Assembly (NCBI RefSeq): GCF_003130795.1
Contig: NZ_CP029353.1
Coordinates: forward strand, 2,433,501 to 2,497,500
Source of the DNA: Azospirillum thermophilum
Lineage (GTDB): Bacteria > Pseudomonadota > Alphaproteobacteria > Azospirillales > Azospirillaceae
Direction of reading: 5' to 3'
Length of the DNA stretch: 64,000 nucleotides
Shown here: positions 1-8,652 of the stretch, piece after piece
How the letters are laid out: every line of letters starts with the position of its first letter
Position numbering within the stretch: position 1 is the stretch's first letter
Notes under the pieces: model-generated
What the model saw: only the letters and a program-made list of their open reading frames with translations
Told to the model about the DNA's origin: nothing
Database searches by the model: none
Program-made: the position numbers and the translations under genes

Positions 1-1164
1 CGCCGGGCGGAACGGGCGCTGCGCGCCAGCACCGGGCGGCTCACCGCCCTGATCCGCGCCCTGCCCGACCTCGTCCTCATCCTCGACGAGGAGGGGGTCT
101 ACCGCGAGGTGATCGCCAACGACACCGAGTCGCTGCTGGTCGCCCCCAGCGCCTCGCTCGTCGGGCGCCGGGTGGAGGAGGTGCTTCCCCCCGACGACGC
201 CCGGATGGCGATGGAGGCGATCCGCCGGACGCTGGAGACCGGACAGCCGCAGCGCGTCGACTATGCGCTGACCGTGCAGGCCGGCCTGCGCTGGTTCGAG
301 GGTCGCACCCAGGTGCTGACGACGGGATTCGACCTGCGGCCGATGGTGCTGGTGCTGACCCGCGACGTCACCGACCGGGTGCTGGCGGCGGAACGGCTGG
401 CCGCCGCCAAGGAGCAGGCGGAGACGGCTGCCCGCAGCAAGAGCACCTTCCTCGCCACCATGAGCCACGAGCTGCGCACGCCGCTGAACGCCATCATCGG
501 CTTCTCGGAGATCATGCTGCACGAGCTGTTCGGGCCGATGGGCAGCCAGCGCTACCTGGACTATGCCCGCAACATCCAGAACAGCGGCCGCCATCTGCTG
601 GAGCTGATCAACGACGTGCTGGACATGTCGAAGCTGGAGGCCGGCCGCTACATGCTGGAGGAGGCCTGGGTGGAGGTGCCGGAGGCGCTGCAGTCCTGCC
701 TCGCTCTCGCCTCCGCCCCGGCGGAGAAGGGCGAGGTCGTGCTGGCGCTGTCGGCGGCACCGGAGCTGCCGCTGCTGCTGGCCGACGAGCGGGCGCTGCG
801 CCAGGTCGTGCTGAACCTGCTGTCCAACGCGGTGAAGTTCACCCCGCCGGGCGGACGGGTCACGGTGGAGGCCGGGCTGCGGCCGGACGGCCGCTTCGCC
901 GTCACGGTGACCGACACCGGCATCGGCATCGCCGCCGACGCGCTTCCCCGCCTCGCCCAGCCCTTCCAGCAGGCCGACAGCTCGATCACCCGCCGCTTCG
1001 GCGGGACCGGCCTCGGGCTGTCGATCAGCCGCAGCCTCATGGAGCTGCATGGCGGATCGCTGGAGATCGCCAGCGTCGAGGACGAGGGCACCACCGTCAC
1101 CCTGCTCTTCCCCGCCGAACGCCTCAGCGGCCGCAAGGCGGCCGCCGCGGCCCTGACGGGGTGA
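1..1164 (+). CDS. PAS-domain sensor histidine kinase (5' end outside window)
   Basis: This is the C-terminal 387 residues of a sensor kinase; the reading frame is open from base 1, so the true start lies upstream. A PAS-like domain (ALPDLVLILDEEG near base 60, continuing to about base 380) is followed by a short coiled coil, the HisKA phosphoacceptor box MSHELRTPLNA (His codon at 466-468) and a HATPase_c domain with LLSNAVKF (N box), DTGIGI (G1) and GGTGLGLS (G2). All the residues needed for autophosphorylation are present. No membrane segment is visible in this part. The partner response regulator is not next door; the downstream gene rlmN is convergent and unrelated. The HisKA region resembles that of the CBS-domain kinase at 45217-46406, which helped to repair that gene. 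The signal it senses cannot be told. Confidence 0.9.
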   Translation, partial: RRAERALRASTGRLTALIRALPDLVLILDEEGVYREVIANDTESLLVAPSASLVGRRVEEVLPPDDARMAMEAIRRTLETGQPQRVDYALTVQAGLRWFEGRTQVLTTGFDLRPMVLVLTRDVTDRVLAAERLAAAKEQAETAARSKSTFLATMSHELRTPLNAIIGFSEIMLHELFGPMGSQRYLDYARNIQNSGRHLLELINDVLDMSKLEAGRYMLEEAWVEVPEALQSCLALASAPAEKGEVVLALSAAPELPLLLADERALRQVVLNLLSNAVKFTPPGGRVTVEAGLRPDGRFAVTVTDTGIGIAADALPRLAQPFQQADSSITRRFGGTGLGLSISRSLMELHGGSLEIASVEDEGTTVTLLFPAERLSGRKAAAAALTG

Positions 1165-1193
1165 CCGCGGGAGGAGCGGCGGCCGGCCTCAGC

Positions 1194-2360
1194 TCAGGCC
1201 AGCGCCGCTTCCTTCTCGGCGATCACCGCGGCGATGCGGGCGCGCTCGGCGGCGGTCAGGCGCAGGCTGGCGCTCTTGAGCTGGCCGCAGGCGGCCATGA
1301 TGTCCTCGCCGCGCGGGGTGCGGACCGGGCTGGCGTATCCGGCATTGTTGACGATGTCGCCGAACAGCTGGATCGCCCGGTCGGTCGACCGCTCGTAGGG
1401 CGCGCCCGGCCAGGGGTTGAAGGGGATCAGGTTGATCTTGGCCGGAACGCCCTCCAGCAGCCTGACCAGCGCGCGGGCGTCGGCCGGGCTGTCGTTGATG
1501 CCCTTCAGCATCACGTATTCGAAGGTGATCCGCCGCGCGTTGGACAGGCCGGGATAGGTCCGGCAGGCGTCCATCAGCTCGGCCAGCGGATACTTCTTGT
1601 TGATCGGCATGATGATGTCGCGCAACTCGTCGGTGACGGCGTGCAGGCTGACCGCGAGGTTGACGTTCAGCTCCTCGCCGCAGCGCCGCATCATCGGCAC
1701 CACGCCCGAGGTCGACAGCGTGATGCGCCGCTTGGAAATGGCGATGCCGTCGCCGTCCATGACGATCTTCAGCGCCTTGGCGACGTTGTCGTAATTGAAC
1801 AGCGGTTCGCCCATGCCCATCATGACGATGTTGGACAGCATCCGCCCGTCCGGCGGCGCCGGCCATTCGCCGAGCGCGTCGCGCGCCAGCATGACCTGCG
1901 CCACGATCTCCGCCGCCGACAGGTTGCGCACCAGAAGCTGCGTGCCGGTGTGGCAGAAGCGGCAGGTCAGCGTGCAGCCGACCTGGGAGGAGACGCAGAG
2001 CGTGCCGCGGTCCTCCTCGGGGATGTGGACGCTCTCCACCTCCTGCCCGTCGGGCATGCGCAGCAGCCACTTGCGGGTGCCGTCCGCCGATTTCTGGTCG
2101 CGCGTCACGGTGGGGCGCAGGACCGCATAGGCCTCCGCCAGCTTCTCACGCACCGGCTTGGCGAGCGTGGTCATCACCGCGAAGTCGGTCGCCCCGCGAT
2201 GGTAGATCCAGTGCCAGAGCTGGCGGGCCCGGAACTTCTCCAGGCCGAAGGACAGCATTTCGGCCTCCAGCTCTTCGCGGGACAGGCCGACAAGGTTCTT
2301 GCGCCCGCCGGCGTCCAGGGCCGGCAGGGCAAAGGCGGATGCATGATCGGAGGCGCTCAT
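1194..2360 (-). CDS. rlmN: 23S rRNA (adenine-2503-C2) methyltransferase RlmN
   Basis: Radical-SAM enzyme that methylates C2 of A2503 in 23S rRNA (and A37 of some tRNAs), a cytoplasmic translation-fidelity function. The 388-residue length is normal for the family. The iron-sulfur cluster motif is Cys129-x3-Cys133-x2-Cys136 (GCTLTCRFC), and the second catalytic cysteine that carries the methyl intermediate is visible near the C-terminus in AACGQL. GMGEPL, the SAM-binding segment typical of the family, is also present. The start is an ATG. The gene is convergent with the kinase upstream in the window and lies downstream of the IalB-like gene, separated from it by a short tandem repeat. Nothing unusual is seen. 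Confidence 0.96.
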   Translation of the reverse strand: MSASDHASAFALPALDAGGRKNLVGLSREELEAEMLSFGLEKFRARQLWHWIYHRGATDFAVMTTLAKPVREKLAEAYAVLRPTVTRDQKSADGTRKWLLRMPDGQEVESVHIPEEDRGTLCVSSQVGCTLTCRFCHTGTQLLVRNLSAAEIVAQVMLARDALGEWPAPPDGRMLSNIVMMGMGEPLFNYDNVAKALKIVMDGDGIAISKRRITLSTSGVVPMMRRCGEELNVNLAVSLHAVTDELRDIIMPINKKYPLAELMDACRTYPGLSNARRITFEYVMLKGINDSPADARALVRLLEGVPAKINLIPFNPWPGAPYERSTDRAIQLFGDIVNNAGYASPVRTPRGEDIMAACGQLKSASLRLTAAERARIAAVIAEKEAALA

Positions 2361-2431
2361 GGCCCCCTAGATAGGGCCATGAGCGGCAAGAGTCAAAAGA
2401 CGCGACTCGGAAAAACCGGGAAAATCGGCCC

Positions 2432-2473
2432 GGGGACAACGACCCGGAGACAACGACCCGGAGACTGCGGCCC
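2432..2473. repeat. Three 14-bp tandem repeats between ialB-like gene and rlmN
   Basis: Units GGGGACAACGACCC (2432-2445), GGAGACAACGACCC (2446-2459) and GGAGACTGCGGCCC (2460-2473). The first two differ at one base, the third is diverged. The array fills much of the gap between the end of the IalB-like gene and the start of rlmN. No function is evident. Confidence 0.75.
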
Positions 2474-2478
2474 GAGGA

Positions 2479-3042
2479 TCAGCGCTTCACGCCGCAGGCC
2501 TGGTTGATCGCGTCGTAGGCCTGGGTCATGCCGTCCAGGCTGTAGGTGTCGGTGGTCTTGGTGCCGCGGCCGGAGGTGCCCTTCACCACCATGGGCTTGC
2601 CCTTGCCGTCGCGCATCGCCGTGGTGATGGCCTTGTCGGTGTCGGCGTCGCGCGCCCAGGCGGTCTCGCCCTCGGTGAACAGCTTGAAGGGCTTGCCGGC
2701 CACGTCGACCGTCGTCTCCGCCTCCTTCTTGAAGGGATAGCCGGCGATGAAGCTGACCACGTCCAGCGTCTTTTCCGCCGGGCGGTGGGTCACCAGCACA
2801 TAGACGTCGCCGCGCTTGGCCGCGGCCGGCTCCTTCTTCTTGGGCTGGCTGGAGATGTAGCAGACCTTGCGCCCGCCTTCCTCGAAGGCGAAGGCGTTCC
2901 AGTCCTTGAAGGTCCCGAGCAGCCGCGGCTCGGCCGCCAGGGCACCGGTCGCACCGAGCAGCGCCGGGACGATCGCGCCGAGCGCGATCGCGGCATGGGC
3001 CAGGGTACGGGCGAGGGGGCTGATGGTGCTGACGTGCAACAT
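2479..3042 (-). CDS. Invasion-associated locus B (IalB) family exported protein
   Basis: The 187-residue product starts at the ATG at 3042 (MLHVSTIS) with a hydrophobic stretch ending in ATGALA, a typical Sec signal peptide; a GTG at 3084 would add 14 residues ahead of it and is less likely. The mature part has the IalB pattern: TFKDWNAF, CYISSQPKKK, a central VLVTHRP strand and a C-terminal YDAINQACGV with the second conserved cysteine, probably disulfide-bonded to the first in the periplasm. In Bartonella IalB aids erythrocyte invasion; in free-living alphaproteobacteria the family is widespread and its role is unknown. The gene is divergent from rpoE-chrR with about 250 bp between the start codons. 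Confidence 0.85.
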   Translation of the reverse strand: MLHVSTISPLARTLAHAAIALGAIVPALLGATGALAAEPRLLGTFKDWNAFAFEEGGRKVCYISSQPKKKEPAAAKRGDVYVLVTHRPAEKTLDVVSFIAGYPFKKEAETTVDVAGKPFKLFTEGETAWARDADTDKAITTAMRDGKGKPMVVKGTSGRGTKTTDTYSLDGMTQAYDAINQACGVKR

Positions 3043-3158
3043 CTCTTGCGACTGCTCGTTGATGTTCCGGATGCGGGCGGACACTACCCAATTCGGCCGG
3101 GCTTTCCAAGGGGCCGATGGTTAAATCCGGGCAAAGGTCATGCTGGCGAAAAGCTGAT

Positions 3159-3188
3159 TGATCCGCGGCGCCGACTGTTGCGTACATA
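3159..3188 (+). promoter_or_regulatory. ECF11 (RpoE-ChrR type) promoter of rpoE-chrR
   Basis: TGATCC (3159-3164), 18 bases, then TACATA (3183-3188). This is the TGATCC-N18-TA pattern known for the ECF11 sigma factor RpoE of Rhodobacter sphaeroides, which autoregulates its own operon. It supports the sigma-factor start at 3296 rather than the longest open frame from 3158, which would begin upstream of transcription start. Confidence 0.85.
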
Positions 3189-3295
3189 TGATCACGATGG
3201 GATGCGGACCGGCGGCGCTGCGAATTCGATATGGCGGCGGGCGATTGCCCGAACCCCTACTTGTGCCCGGGCTGCGGTTCGCATTGAATGGGGGC

Positions 3296-3871
3296 ATGCA
3301 GGATCGCCCCTCTCCCCCGGCCGACACGGGCCCCTCTCCCGAGGAACTGCTGGTCGCCGTCGGGCGACGGCAGGACCGGGCCGCCTTCGCCGCCCTGTTC
3401 GGCCACTTCGCGCCGCGGGTGAAGAGCTACCTGCGCCGGCTCGGCTGCGAGGCCGGCGCGGCGGACGAGCTGGTGCAGGAGGTCATGCTGCTGGTCTGGC
3501 GCCGGGCGGAGACCTACGATCCCGCAGCGGCCTCGGCCGCCACCTGGGTCTTCACCATCGCCCGCAACAAGCGCATCGACGTGCTGCGGCGGGAGCAGCG
3601 GCCGGAGATCGATCCGAACGACCCGCTCCTGGTTCCCGAGCCCGTCGAGTCGGCCCAGCAGCGGGTCGAGTCCCGGCAGGAGACCGGACGCCTGCGCGCC
3701 GCGTTGAAGGAGCTTCCGCCCGAACAGGCGGACATGCTGCGCATGGCCTATTTCGAGGACAAGCCGCACAGCGTCATCTCGGCGGAGCAGGGGATCCCGC
3801 TCGGCACCGTGAAGTCGCGGCTGCGCCTGGCGATGGATCGCCTGCGCAAGGTTCTGAGGGACCCGTCATGA
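3296..3871 (+). CDS. rpoE: ECF11 RNA polymerase sigma factor RpoE (singlet-oxygen response)
   Basis: Cytoplasmic group-IV sigma factor of 191 residues. Region 2 reads AADELVQEVMLLVWRRA and WVFTIARNKRIDVLRRE; region 4 reads ELPPEQADMLRMAYFEDKPH and GIPLGTVKSRLRLAMDRLRK. The frame is open from 3158, but the ECF11 promoter at 3159-3188 places transcription start inside that extension, so I chose the ATG at 3296. Its stop overlaps the chrR start (ATGA at 3868-3871), so the two are translationally coupled, and the neighbouring anti-sigma factor is of the ChrR class. By family knowledge it is released by singlet oxygen or organic peroxide and switches on photo-oxidative defence, including rpoH in this window. 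Confidence 0.92.
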   Translation: MQDRPSPPADTGPSPEELLVAVGRRQDRAAFAALFGHFAPRVKSYLRRLGCEAGAADELVQEVMLLVWRRAETYDPAAASAATWVFTIARNKRIDVLRREQRPEIDPNDPLLVPEPVESAQQRVESRQETGRLRAALKELPPEQADMLRMAYFEDKPHSVISAEQGIPLGTVKSRLRLAMDRLRKVLRDPS

Positions 3872-4569
3872 GTCTGCCGACCCACCACCCCGGCGACACC
3901 CTGCTGATCGACTATGCCGGCGGCGGCCTTCCCGAAGGGGCGGCGCTGGCGGTCGCGACCCATCTGGCGCTCTGCCCCTGCTGCCGCCTGACCGTGACGG
4001 AGATGGAGGCGATCGGCGGCGCCCTGCTCGACGAGATCGAGCCGGAGGAGCTGTCTCCCGGCTGCCTGGAGGCGGTGATGGCCCGGCTCGACCGCGTCGA
4101 GGCCGCCCGTCCGGCCCCGCGCCCGGCTTCCCGGCCCGCCGCTGCGCATGCCGCCGGGAAAGTGCCCGGCCGCTTCGGAGCGGGCCGGCCGCGGCTGCCG
4201 GAGCCGCTCGCCCGCTATGTCGGCGCCCGCGGGCTGGAGGGGATGCGCTGGCGCTTCCTGCAGCCGGGGATGAGCTATGCCGACCTGCCGGCGGCCGGCG
4301 GCGGCACCACGCGGCTGATCCGCATGAAGGGCGGCATCGGCGTGCCGCAGCACACCCATGGCGGGATCGAGCTGACGGTGGTGCTGGAAGGCGGCTTCCA
4401 TGACGAGCTCGGCCAGTTCCAGCCGGGTGACATGGCGGTGGGCGACCCCTCGGTGCGGCACAGCCCGGTGTCCGACCCGGAAGGCTGCCTCTGCCTCGCC
4501 GCCACCATCGGCGGCCTGCGCCTGACCGGCCCGATCGGCCGCCTGTTCAACCGCTTCGTGAATTTCTGA
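3868..4569 (+). CDS. chrR: Zinc-binding anti-sigma factor ChrR
   Basis: The 233-residue anti-sigma factor overlaps the rpoE stop by four bases. The N-terminal zinc anti-sigma domain has His6 and His32-x3-Cys36-x2-Cys39 (ATHLALCPCC), matching the ligands of R. sphaeroides ChrR; an extra Cys38 is present. A Pro/Ala-rich linker (about residues 78-98) leads to the C-terminal cupin domain with the metal-binding HTHGGIE (His162, His164) and a later His in VRHSP, the part that in the known protein senses singlet oxygen. It holds RpoE inactive until the signal comes. The start is fixed by the overlap and by the zinc-ligand spacing. Confidence 0.93.
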   Translation: MSLPTHHPGDTLLIDYAGGGLPEGAALAVATHLALCPCCRLTVTEMEAIGGALLDEIEPEELSPGCLEAVMARLDRVEAARPAPRPASRPAAAHAAGKVPGRFGAGRPRLPEPLARYVGARGLEGMRWRFLQPGMSYADLPAAGGGTTRLIRMKGGIGVPQHTHGGIELTVVLEGGFHDELGQFQPGDMAVGDPSVRHSPVSDPEGCLCLAATIGGLRLTGPIGRLFNRFVNF

Positions 4570-4584
4570 GGGGGCGAGCCCCCC

Positions 4585-5151
4585 TCACTCCTCCACCTGC
4601 TCGCCGCGGATGCGGCGGTCGCGGTCGGCGCTGCGCATGCGCTGGGCGCCGTGCCGGTGGGGCTTCAGGTCCTCGGTCGGGCCGCCGGCGCGGACCGGAC
4701 GCTCGGCGAAGCGGCCGAGGCTGATCATCCGGTCGTACATCACGATGGCGCCCGCCACCCCGACATTCACGCAGAAGCTCATGGGGATCTTGATGGTGAA
4801 GTCGCAGCGCTCCAGGATCGCCGGCGACAGGCTGGCGCGCTCCGGCCCCAGCACATAGGCGGCGCGGGTCGGGTGGCGGAAGCTGGGCAGCGGCACCGCG
4901 TCCTCCGTCAGTTCCACCCCGACCAGCCGGCAGTCCTTGGGCAGCGCCAGGTCGGCCACCCGGTCGTAGACATAGAAGGGCAGATGCTCCGTCGCGCCGG
5001 AGGTGTCGACGAGCCGCGCTTCCCGCAGGTCGGGCTCCGGGTCGATGGCGAAGAAGAAGGAGGCGCCGAAGGCGTGGGCGGTGCGCATCAGGTTGCCGAC
5101 ATTGCCGGGCTTGCTGATCCGCTCCACCCCGATGGCGAAATAGCCGCGCAT
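4585..5151 (-). CDS. TrmH/SpoU family RNA 2'-O-methyltransferase
   Basis: A 188-residue SPOUT-class enzyme that uses SAM to methylate a ribose 2'-OH of tRNA or rRNA. Motif 1 is visible as SKPGNVGNLMRTAHAFG, motif 2 as YVLGPERASLSP, and motif 3 as IKIPMSFCVNVGVAGAIVMYD, which forms the trefoil knot. The motif 2 and 3 residues (GxE, Asn in NVGVAG) are intact. A basic C-terminal tail may bind RNA. The gene is convergent with chrR, 15 bp away. The exact RNA target cannot be told from sequence alone. Confidence 0.9.
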   Translation of the reverse strand: MRGYFAIGVERISKPGNVGNLMRTAHAFGASFFFAIDPEPDLREARLVDTSGATEHLPFYVYDRVADLALPKDCRLVGVELTEDAVPLPSFRHPTRAAYVLGPERASLSPAILERCDFTIKIPMSFCVNVGVAGAIVMYDRMISLGRFAERPVRAGGPTEDLKPHRHGAQRMRSADRDRRIRGEQVEE

Positions 5152-5225
5152 GGGTCCGGGTCGTTCTGCTGGATCGAAGGTTGCGGCACCTTGCCTTGGC
5201 CGGCCGGCGGAGGCAAGCTTCGCCC

Positions 5226-6419
5226 ATGACGAGCCAGCCCCCTCCCCCCGACCACGGTCATGCGCACGGCGCCGGCTGCTGCGGCGGCCATGCCCATGCC
5301 CATGCCCACGGTCACGATCATGACCATCACGGCGCCTCCCCCCTGGAGGGGCGCGCCGACCTCTCCGGCCCGGCCGAGGCGCCGATCCTGGTCGAGGTGA
5401 CGCGCGGCTCCATGGTGGAGTCGGTCCACCGCGGCCGCGCCTGCATCGTCGACGCCGGCGGACATATCCTCGCCAGATGGGGCGACATCGATGCGCCGGT
5501 CTATCCCCGCTCGGCCATCAAGGCGATCCAGGCGATCCCGCTGATCGAGACGGGCGCCTTCGACGCCTTCGGCCTGGGCGAGGAGGAACTGGCTCTCGCC
5601 TGCTCCTCCCACAACGGCGAGGCCCGCCACACCGATCTCGCCAGGGCCTGGATCGCGCGCATCGGGCTGACGGTCGACGCTTATGAATGCGGCGCGCAGA
5701 TCCCCTTCGATCCGGACACCGCCGCCGATCTCGTCCGCCGGGGCGAGGCGCCGACCGCCTTCCACAACAACTGCTCCGGCAAGCATGCCGGATTCCTGAC
5801 CACCGCGGTCCACCGCAAGGAGCGGACGACGGGCTATGTCCGCTACGACCACCCGGTGCAACAGCGCATCCTGGGGGTGATGGAGCAGATGACCGGCCAG
5901 GATCTGTCGCAGGCGCCCTGGGGCGTCGACGGCTGCTCCATCCCGACCATCGGCATCCCGCTCGGCGCACTGGCCTACGCCATGGCCCGCATCGCCGACC
6001 CGCAGGACCTGCCGGACCAGCGGGCGCAGGCCGTCACCCGCATCGCCGGGGCCTGGGCCGCGCATCCTTACCTGATCGCCGGCAAGGGCAGCTTCGACAC
6101 GCTGATGATGGAGGCGGCCGGCGGGCTGGTCCTGGTCAAGGGCGGGGCCGAGGGGGTGGGGTGCGCCGTGCTGCCCGAGCAGGGCATCGGTATCGCGCTG
6201 AAGATCGACGACGGCGCCCCGCGCGCCCGCGAGGTCGCCATGGCCGCCCTGATCCGCTCCACCAACGTGCTGGGCGACGCGCAATGGGCGAAGGCCGCGG
6301 CGCTGCTGTCGCAGCCTATCGCCAGCCGCGCCGGGCGGAGGTCGGGGCGGTGCGGACCGCGGCCGGCTTTCCCGGGACCGCCTGAACTCCGCAAGCGCGA
6401 TCAAGGGCCGTCCGGATAG
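5226..6419 (+). CDS. L-asparaginase II (Rhizobium etli type) with His-rich N-terminus; 3' end frameshifted
   Basis: Hydrolyses asparagine to aspartate and ammonia. It belongs to the class 3 family typified by R. etli asparaginase II, unrelated to E. coli AnsA/B. The paired Ser-Lys and Cys sites of that family are present: PRSAIKAIQ, CSSHNGE, NNCSGKHAG and DGCSIPT. The first ~35 residues are an unusual metal-binding-like extension with a CC pair and HAHAHAHGHDHDHH. The start chosen is the ATG at 5226. The last ~40 residues (from base 6333) do not fit the family; one extra G in the GGG at 6333-6335 gives RAGAEVGAVRTAAGFPGTA and a stop at 6385, the expected family ending. The annotated 3' end is thus probably wrong because of a missing base. 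Confidence 0.88.
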   Translation: MTSQPPPPDHGHAHGAGCCGGHAHAHAHGHDHDHHGASPLEGRADLSGPAEAPILVEVTRGSMVESVHRGRACIVDAGGHILARWGDIDAPVYPRSAIKAIQAIPLIETGAFDAFGLGEEELALACSSHNGEARHTDLARAWIARIGLTVDAYECGAQIPFDPDTAADLVRRGEAPTAFHNNCSGKHAGFLTTAVHRKERTTGYVRYDHPVQQRILGVMEQMTGQDLSQAPWGVDGCSIPTIGIPLGALAYAMARIADPQDLPDQRAQAVTRIAGAWAAHPYLIAGKGSFDTLMMEAAGGLVLVKGGAEGVGCAVLPEQGIGIALKIDDGAPRAREVAMAALIRSTNVLGDAQWAKAAALLSQPIASRAGRRSGRCGPRPAFPGPPELRKRDQGPSG

Positions 6420-6441
6420 GGTGGCGGGGCAAGGAGGAGTC

Positions 6442-7317
6442 ATGACCAGGGCCGGGACCAAGCCTGGGACCAAGCCCGGCACGCTGCTGGACTACGGCCG
6501 GCGGATCGACCGGGTGATCGCCCATATCGGCGCCCATCTGGACGACCCGCTCGACCTCGACCGCCTGGCGGAGGTCGCCTGTTTCTCCCCCTATCATTTC
6601 CACCGCATCTACCGGTCGATGACCGGCGAGACGGCGGCGGAGACCCTGCGCCGCCTGCGGCTGCACCGCGCGGCCGGCCATCTGGTGCAGGGGAAGAGGG
6701 AGACGGCGCTCATCGCCCGGCAGGCCGGCTACGGCAGCGTCGCCGCCTTCACCCGCGCCTTCGCCCAGGCCTACGGCATCACGCCGGCGGCCTACCGGCA
6801 GCGCGGCTGGCTGGCCCTTCCTCCGGCACATCCGAGACATCAGGAGGGAACCATGCACGACGTCACCATCCGCGAGCTGCCGCCGGTCCGCATCACCGGC
6901 TTCGACCACATCGGCCCCTACATGGCCATCGGCACCGCCTTCGACCGGCTGTCCGCCTGGGCCGCCGGGCGCGGGCTGATGGGGCCGGGCGTGCGCAGCT
7001 TCGCCGCCTATCTCGACGATCCGTCCGCCGTGGCGCCGGAGAAGCTGCGCTCCTTCGCCGGGCTGCTGCTCGACCGGCCGGTGGAGGAGACGGACGGTGT
7101 CCGCAGCCTCGACATCCGCGGCGGCCGCTATGCCGTCATGCTGCACAAGGGCCCCTACGCCGAACTGGAAAAGGCCTACCAGCGGCTCTACGGCGAGTGG
7201 CTGCCCGAGAGCGGCGAGACGCCCGCCGACGCCCCCTGCATCGAGGAATACCTCAACGACCCGCGCGGCCTGCCGCCCGAGGAGTGGCTGACCGAGATCC
7301 GGGTTCCGCTGACCTGA
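6442..7317 (+). CDS. AraC-family transcriptional regulator with GyrI-like effector domain
   Basis: A 291-residue regulator. The N-terminal half has two helix-turn-helix units of the AraC/XylS type (DRLAEVACFSPYHFHRIYRS and ALIARQAGYGSVAAFTRAF, ending in YGITPAAYR). The C-terminal half (from about residue 135, HDVTIRELPPVRITGFDHIG) is a GyrI/SBMB ligand-binding domain, as in Rob, SbmC-like and BmrR-type regulators that bind small amphipathic molecules. The ATG at 6442 is preceded by a strong AAGGAGG. Such proteins commonly control drug efflux, but no transporter gene is adjacent, so the target is unknown. Confidence 0.9.
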   Translation: MTRAGTKPGTKPGTLLDYGRRIDRVIAHIGAHLDDPLDLDRLAEVACFSPYHFHRIYRSMTGETAAETLRRLRLHRAAGHLVQGKRETALIARQAGYGSVAAFTRAFAQAYGITPAAYRQRGWLALPPAHPRHQEGTMHDVTIRELPPVRITGFDHIGPYMAIGTAFDRLSAWAAGRGLMGPGVRSFAAYLDDPSAVAPEKLRSFAGLLLDRPVEETDGVRSLDIRGGRYAVMLHKGPYAELEKAYQRLYGEWLPESGETPADAPCIEEYLNDPRGLPPEEWLTEIRVPLT

Positions 7318-7394
7318 CGCCTGACGGGCTGCCCAGGGGGCGGAGGGGATGCTATGGTCGCGCCCCACCCGCCTCCAGCCGGAACAGCCCGTCC

Positions 7395-8624
7395 ATGAGC
7401 ATCGACGACCTGCGCGCCCAGTACGAAGCCTATCCCTATCCGGCGCGCGACCCGGCCGACGAGGCGAAGCGCCTGATCACCGGCTCGCCCAGCCATCTGG
7501 ACGAGGTCAACCACTACGTCTTCGGCGGCCGGCTCGACCATGGCCGGCCGCTCCGGGTCCTGGTGGCCGGCGGCGGCACCGGCGACGGGACGATCATGAT
7601 CGCCCAGCAGATGGCCGACGCCGGCAATCCCGGCCATGTCACCTATCTTGACCTCTCCGACGCCTCGCGCGCCATCGCCGAGGCGCGGGCCGGGGCGCGC
7701 GGCCTGACCAACGTCCGCTTCCACCGCGGCTCCCTGCTGGAGCTGGAGGGGATGGGGCCCTTCGACTACATCGACTGCTGCGGCGTGATCCACCATCTGG
7801 ACGACCCGGCGGCCGGCCTGCGCTCGCTGGCCGGCGCGCTGGCGCCGGGGGGCGGCATCGGGCTGATGGTCTATGCGCCGCTGGGCCGCACCGGCGTCTA
7901 TCCGCTGCAGGCGGCGCTGCGCAGCATGACCGAAGGGCTGCCGCCGCAGGAGAAGGTGGCGGTCGCCCGCCGGCTGATCCAGGCCCTGCCGCCGGGCAAC
8001 TGGCTGCTGAACAACCCCTACATCACCGACCACCGGCAGGCCGACGCCAACCTCTACGACCTGCTGCTGCACAGCTGCGACCGCCCCTTCACGGTGACGG
8101 AGCTGGCCGCACTCGGTGAACAGGCCGGCCTCGCCGTCGCCGCCCTCGTCGAGCCGGCCCGCTACGAGCCGGGCACCTGGGTGAAGGATCCGCGCACGCT
8201 GAAGCGGCTGGAGGGGCTGTCCTGGCTGGAGCGCGCCGCCTGGGCCGAGCAGGTCAGCGGCGCCATGACCAAGCACATCGCCTATTTCGTCCGCCCCGGG
8301 GACGCGGAGCGGGCGGTCTGCCGACCGGACGACCCGCAGGTGATCCCCGTGCTGCGCGGCCTGGACGGGCCGGCCGTCGCCCGGCAACTTCCGGCCGGCG
8401 GCACGCTGGAGGCGGAGCTGACGGGGGTGGTCGTCCCGCTTCCCCTGCCCCGCCTCGCCGGGCCGATCCTCGCCCGCTGCGACGGCCGCCGCACGGTGGC
8501 GGAGATCGCGGCCGACATGCAGGCGGCCGGCGTGTCCGCCGGGCCGGATCAGGTGATGAGCCAGTTCCAGCAGATGGCGCGCCTGCTGACCGGAGTCGGG
8601 ATGATGCATCTGCGGCGGAGGTGA
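7395..8624 (+). CDS. SAM-dependent class I methyltransferase with C-terminal winged-helix-like tail
   Basis: A 409-residue protein. After the opening RAQYEAYPYPARDP motif comes a Rossmann methyltransferase core: motif I VLVAGGGTGDG, an acidic strand end in TYLDLSDAS, motif IV FDYIDCCGVIHHLDDP and post-motif ALAPGGGIGLMVYAPLGR. The family pairs this with a C-terminal domain of about 150 residues seen here as LPRLAGPILARCDGRRTVAEIAADMQ. Related proteins are annotated only as class I methyltransferases; the substrate is unknown. The gene ends in a hairpin shared with the convergent htpG. Confidence 0.85.
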   Translation: MSIDDLRAQYEAYPYPARDPADEAKRLITGSPSHLDEVNHYVFGGRLDHGRPLRVLVAGGGTGDGTIMIAQQMADAGNPGHVTYLDLSDASRAIAEARAGARGLTNVRFHRGSLLELEGMGPFDYIDCCGVIHHLDDPAAGLRSLAGALAPGGGIGLMVYAPLGRTGVYPLQAALRSMTEGLPPQEKVAVARRLIQALPPGNWLLNNPYITDHRQADANLYDLLLHSCDRPFTVTELAALGEQAGLAVAALVEPARYEPGTWVKDPRTLKRLEGLSWLERAAWAEQVSGAMTKHIAYFVRPGDAERAVCRPDDPQVIPVLRGLDGPAVARQLPAGGTLEAELTGVVVPLPLPRLAGPILARCDGRRTVAEIAADMQAAGVSAGPDQVMSQFQQMARLLTGVGMMHLRRR

Positions 8625-8640
8625 TCCCCCGCCGCAGATG
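8607..8640. terminator. Hairpin between methyltransferase gene and htpG
   Basis: Perfect 12-bp inverted repeat CATCTGCGGCGG (8607-8618) and CCGCCGCAGATG (8629-8640) spanning the end of the methyltransferase gene and the short gap before the convergent htpG stop. There is no T-run, so it may be a bidirectional stop or an RNA-end protector rather than a classical terminator. Confidence 0.55.
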
Positions 8641-8652
8641 CCGGCGGCTCGC

